From positions 1-43,060 of the forward strand of contig CALIHR010000023.1 in NCBI GenBank assembly GCA_938020505.1: DNA of 43,060 bases, given 5' to 3'. A program made the position numbers and the translations under genes. The DNA comes from an uncultured Actinobaculum sp. Lineage in GTDB: Bacteria > Actinomycetota > Actinomycetes > Actinomycetales > Actinomycetaceae. Positions 40,946 through 43,060 of the stretch are shown here, one piece after another (positions within the stretch are counted from its first letter, which is position 1; the number at the start of each line of letters is the position of its first letter). The notes below the pieces were generated by a model. That model was given only the letters and a program-made list of their open reading frames with translations. It had not been told where the DNA came from and did not search any database.

Positions 40946-42592
40946 CCCGTCGGAGGCGCGTCTTTCGACGCCGGACGCCTCCGCCCCGCCCGCTTCGACG
41001 CCAGGTTCCTTCGCTCCCCCTCCGGCCAGGCGGAGGGCGTCGCGGTCGAACAGGAAGACGGCGCCCCCTCCCGCGGCGAGAACGACGGCTCCGCCGACGG
41101 CGGCCGAGGCGAATGCGCCGACGCCGCCGGTCCCCAGCACGCCGAGGACGAGCCTGACGGCCATGTGGCCGAGTGCCGCGCCGATCGCCGAGACGGCCCC
41201 CACGATGAGCGCCGAACGCGCCATGCCTGCAGTCGCCCGCTTCCCGACGGCCCTGCGTATCGCCGATATCTGGCCGATCGCGCCGATCGTCATGCCGACC
41301 GAGACCGACGCCCCGACTGCGATGAGCGTCTGCCGCCTCCCGTCGATCCCGATCGCGACGCTGGCCCCCAAGGCTGCGCACACGCTCAGCCATGCCAGGG
41401 AGTTGACGAGGACGACAGCGCGCGAAGCCTCCACGGCATAGAGCACGCGCGAGCCGTGGTAGATGAGCGCGTACCCGGCCAGGCCGGGGGCCATGGCAAG
41501 CATGGCGACGTCCATCCCCCTGGCGGGGCGCAGTATCTCGAAGACGAGGCCGGCGGGCGAGGCCAAGACGGCGAGCAAGGCCACGGTGACGATCCCGACG
41601 TCGAGGACCAGGCGGGTCGAGCGCGCCGTCAGGGGCGTCAGGCCGGGCCTGCCGGGAAGGGCGGCGGCCTCCGAAAGGCGCGGGAAGACGGCGGTGGCGA
41701 TCGGCACGGCCAAAACGGCGTAGGGCACCATGTAGACGGCGTTGGCGAAGGTGTAGACGGAGTAGGCGCCGGTGTCTCCGAAGCTGTTGGACACCACCAT
41801 GATCGTGACGATCTGCATCTGCTGGGCGAGCAGCCCGCCGAGGCCCGCGCCTATAAGGCCCCGGGCCCGCCTCGCGACCCCGTCGGGGAAGCGGAAGGCC
41901 GGCCTCAGCTTGACGATCCTGGCCACGGGGACGATCTGCGGCAGCGCGAAGGCGACCACGCCCATGGTGGTCCCCCATCCCAGCCAGGCCACCGCCGCCC
42001 CGGTCAGGGCGCCCGGAGAATCCTGTTTGCCGTCTGCCGCCCGGGCGAAAACCGCGAAGACGGCTATCACGGCGACGGAGGAGAGCATCGGCGCGAGTGC
42101 CGGAAGCAGGAAGCGCTTGTGGGCCTGGAGAACGCCGGTGAGCACGACGGAAAGGCCGTAGAGGGGAACCTGCAGGGCGAAGGCCCGCAAAAGCGTTGCG
42201 GCCAGAGCAAGCTCCTCGGGCGGCTTGTGCGAGCCCAGAAGGGCGCGCACAATCGGCTCGGCCGCGAGCGCGACGGCGCCCGCGATGGGCAGGCCGACGG
42301 CCAGAATCCACGTGACGAGCGCCGAGGCCGTGCGTTCGAGCTCGTCTTTCATCCCCTTCGCCAGAAAACCCGAGACAAGCGGGATGACCGCCCCGGCGAG
42401 CGCCCCTCCCGCGGCTATTTCGAACAAGACGTTCGGGACGGTGTTGGCCGTCGAATAGGCCTCTCCGGAGGCGGTGTCCCCCAATGCCCCGTTCTGCGCC
42501 CAGGTTCTGACGAATCCCACCAGGCGCGAGAGCAGCGTGAGAACGGCTATCGAGCCGGCCGCCCCCGCAACCGAGGCGCCGATCTTCTTCAT
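40907..42592 (-). CDS. murJ: MurJ (MviN) lipid II flippase
   Basis: 561 residues, about 14 membrane helices of the MOP superfamily. The N-terminal LTLLSRLVGFVRTWAQNGAL and NTVPNVLFEIAAGGALAGAVIPL blocks are characteristic of MurJ, with the conserved Arg residues of the central cavity; later YMVPYAVLAVPIATAVFPRLS. It moves lipid II across the membrane for peptidoglycan synthesis. It lacks the long cytoplasmic kinase-like extension of mycobacterial MurJ. GGAAG precedes ATG 42592. The last residues are altered by the 25-bp duplication, giving a GPNDDGAGRAQ end. Confidence 0.94.
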   Translation of the reverse strand: MKKIGASVAGAAGSIAVLTLLSRLVGFVRTWAQNGALGDTASGEAYSTANTVPNVLFEIAAGGALAGAVIPLVSGFLAKGMKDELERTASALVTWILAVGLPIAGAVALAAEPIVRALLGSHKPPEELALAATLLRAFALQVPLYGLSVVLTGVLQAHKRFLLPALAPMLSSVAVIAVFAVFARAADGKQDSPGALTGAAVAWLGWGTTMGVVAFALPQIVPVARIVKLRPAFRFPDGVARRARGLIGAGLGGLLAQQMQIVTIMVVSNSFGDTGAYSVYTFANAVYMVPYAVLAVPIATAVFPRLSEAAALPGRPGLTPLTARSTRLVLDVGIVTVALLAVLASPAGLVFEILRPARGMDVAMLAMAPGLAGYALIYHGSRVLYAVEASRAVVLVNSLAWLSVCAALGASVAIGIDGRRQTLIAVGASVSVGMTIGAIGQISAIRRAVGKRATAGMARSALIVGAVSAIGAALGHMAVRLVLGVLGTGGVGAFASAAVGGAVVLAAGGGAVFLFDRDALRLAGGGAKEPGVEAGGAEASGVERRASDGAGPNDDGAGRAQ

Positions 42593-42653
42593 GGCGCTTC
42601 CGACGTCATGGGCGTGCGGGCGCGGTTTGCGGGCGTCATGGCGCTAGCGCGTT

Positions 42654-43058
42654 TCACCGGCGTCCAAGCCGATCCGCCCAGGCCAAAATCGGCGTCTCCT
42701 CTATCACTTTGGAGAAGGAGCGTTTCTCGCTTGCGAGAGTGAGGGCCACGACGCCGGACAGGCAGGACCACCGCGCGAAGGCGCCGGGGGCCAGAGCGAG
42801 CGAATACCCGAGGGCGGCACCGACGGCGTTGGCGCCGAGGTCCCCGAGCATCGTCTTTCCCTCGAGGTCGCCGCGCATGCAGACGGCCGACACCGCGAGG
42901 ATTCCGTCTCGAAGGCCCGCCGCGGCGGGCCCGGATGCGCCCGCGGCGATCGACGCGGCTGCGCTCGCTTTGAGGGCGCGTCCGGGCCGAAGGTCGAGGA
43001 GGTTGACGATGTTGGCCGTTCCGGCGATGAGCGCGGACTGGTTGGCCCAGGCCGCGGC
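42654..43058 (-). CDS. MraY/GT4-like membrane glycosyl-phosphate transferase, C-terminal part (cut by window edge)
   Basis: The frame is open from the window edge to the stop at 42654, about 134 residues. It reads hydrophobic segments with NQSALIAGTANIVNLLDLRPG and RGDLEGKTMLGDLGANAVGA, ending SFSKVIEETPILAWADRLGR. The Asp-rich cytoplasmic loops recall the UDP-sugar:polyprenyl-phosphate transferases (MraY/WecA, GT4-like), and this C-terminal block is known to me from actinobacterial membrane proteins of that type. It is 61 bases upstream of murJ on the same strand, consistent with envelope precursor synthesis or transport. The start and catalytic loops lie outside the window. Confidence 0.75.
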   Translation of the reverse strand, partial: AAAWANQSALIAGTANIVNLLDLRPGRALKASAAASIAAGASGPAAAGLRDGILAVSAVCMRGDLEGKTMLGDLGANAVGAALGYSLALAPGAFARWSCLSGVVALTLASEKRSFSKVIEETPILAWADRLGRR

Positions 43059-43060
43059 CC

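Noticed and set aside
1..43060. Search for prophage, insertion sequence or genomic island
   Set aside because: No transposase, integrase, terminal inverted repeats or phage genes were seen; the single tRNA gene has no copied 3' end nearby.

Overview
The window is about 43 kb of GC-rich DNA from a high-GC Gram-positive bacterium. I infer an actinobacterium, probably Actinomycetaceae or a close relative. The grounds are a SufR-headed suf operon with an embedded Rieske protein, an imuA-imuB-dnaE2 mutasome cassette with a mycobacterial-type LexA box, a divergent glgA/glgC pair, secreted subtilases with FG-GAP-like repeats, and many genes that lack a Shine-Dalgarno but carry a TAnnnT -10 box 6-7 nt before the start (leaderless transcripts). 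The genus is not certain. I see no prophage, insertion sequence or CRISPR array; this looks like ordinary chromosome.

Layout. 1-4942 (+): two neighbouring secreted S8 proteases, the first cut by the window edge, the second complete with signal peptide, catalytic triad and a C-terminal repeat domain. 5169-7187 (-): an M3 metallopeptidase. 7285-7839 (-): a decayed GH16 glucanase. 7840-8902: a spacer without a convincing gene. 8903-10359 (-): a cupin and a GNAT-MazG fusion. 10528-10612 (+): tRNA-Leu(GAG). 10682-11290 (-): a protein of unknown function. 11385-17348 (-): imuA, imuB and dnaE2, overlapping and SOS-controlled. 17515-19817: trmL (+), a small XRE regulator (-) and a TrmH/SpoU methyltransferase (-), separated by repeat-bearing spacers.

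20276-22035 (-): an SPFH and an NfeD protein. 22190-26705: a stand-alone ABC ATPase, then glgA (-) divergent from glgC-serB (+). 26844-29941: a two-gene ABC-2 exporter (-) divergent from a TetR regulator (+). 29971-33275: a SixA-like phosphatase (-), an ABC-F protein (-) and, divergently, a YpfJ-type zinc metallopeptidase (+). 33427-39993 (-): sufR-sufB-sufD-Rieske-sufC-sufS-sufU-sufT, a complete Fe-S assembly operon with overlapping genes. 40275 to the end (-): a Nudix hydrolase, the lipid II flippase MurJ and the 3' part of a MraY/GT4-like membrane protein.

Points for a second look: short imperfect duplications of about 18-50 bp that repeatedly sit on or just beyond stop codons (trmL, sixA, cupin, sufT, sufS, murJ, less clearly nfeD, ypfJ, dnaE2); a nine-codon minicistron made by one of them between sufS and sufU; the leaderless-promoter signature; the GH16 remnant with a readable frameshift; and the GNAT-MazG fusion. 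I found no clearly undescribed multi-gene system.
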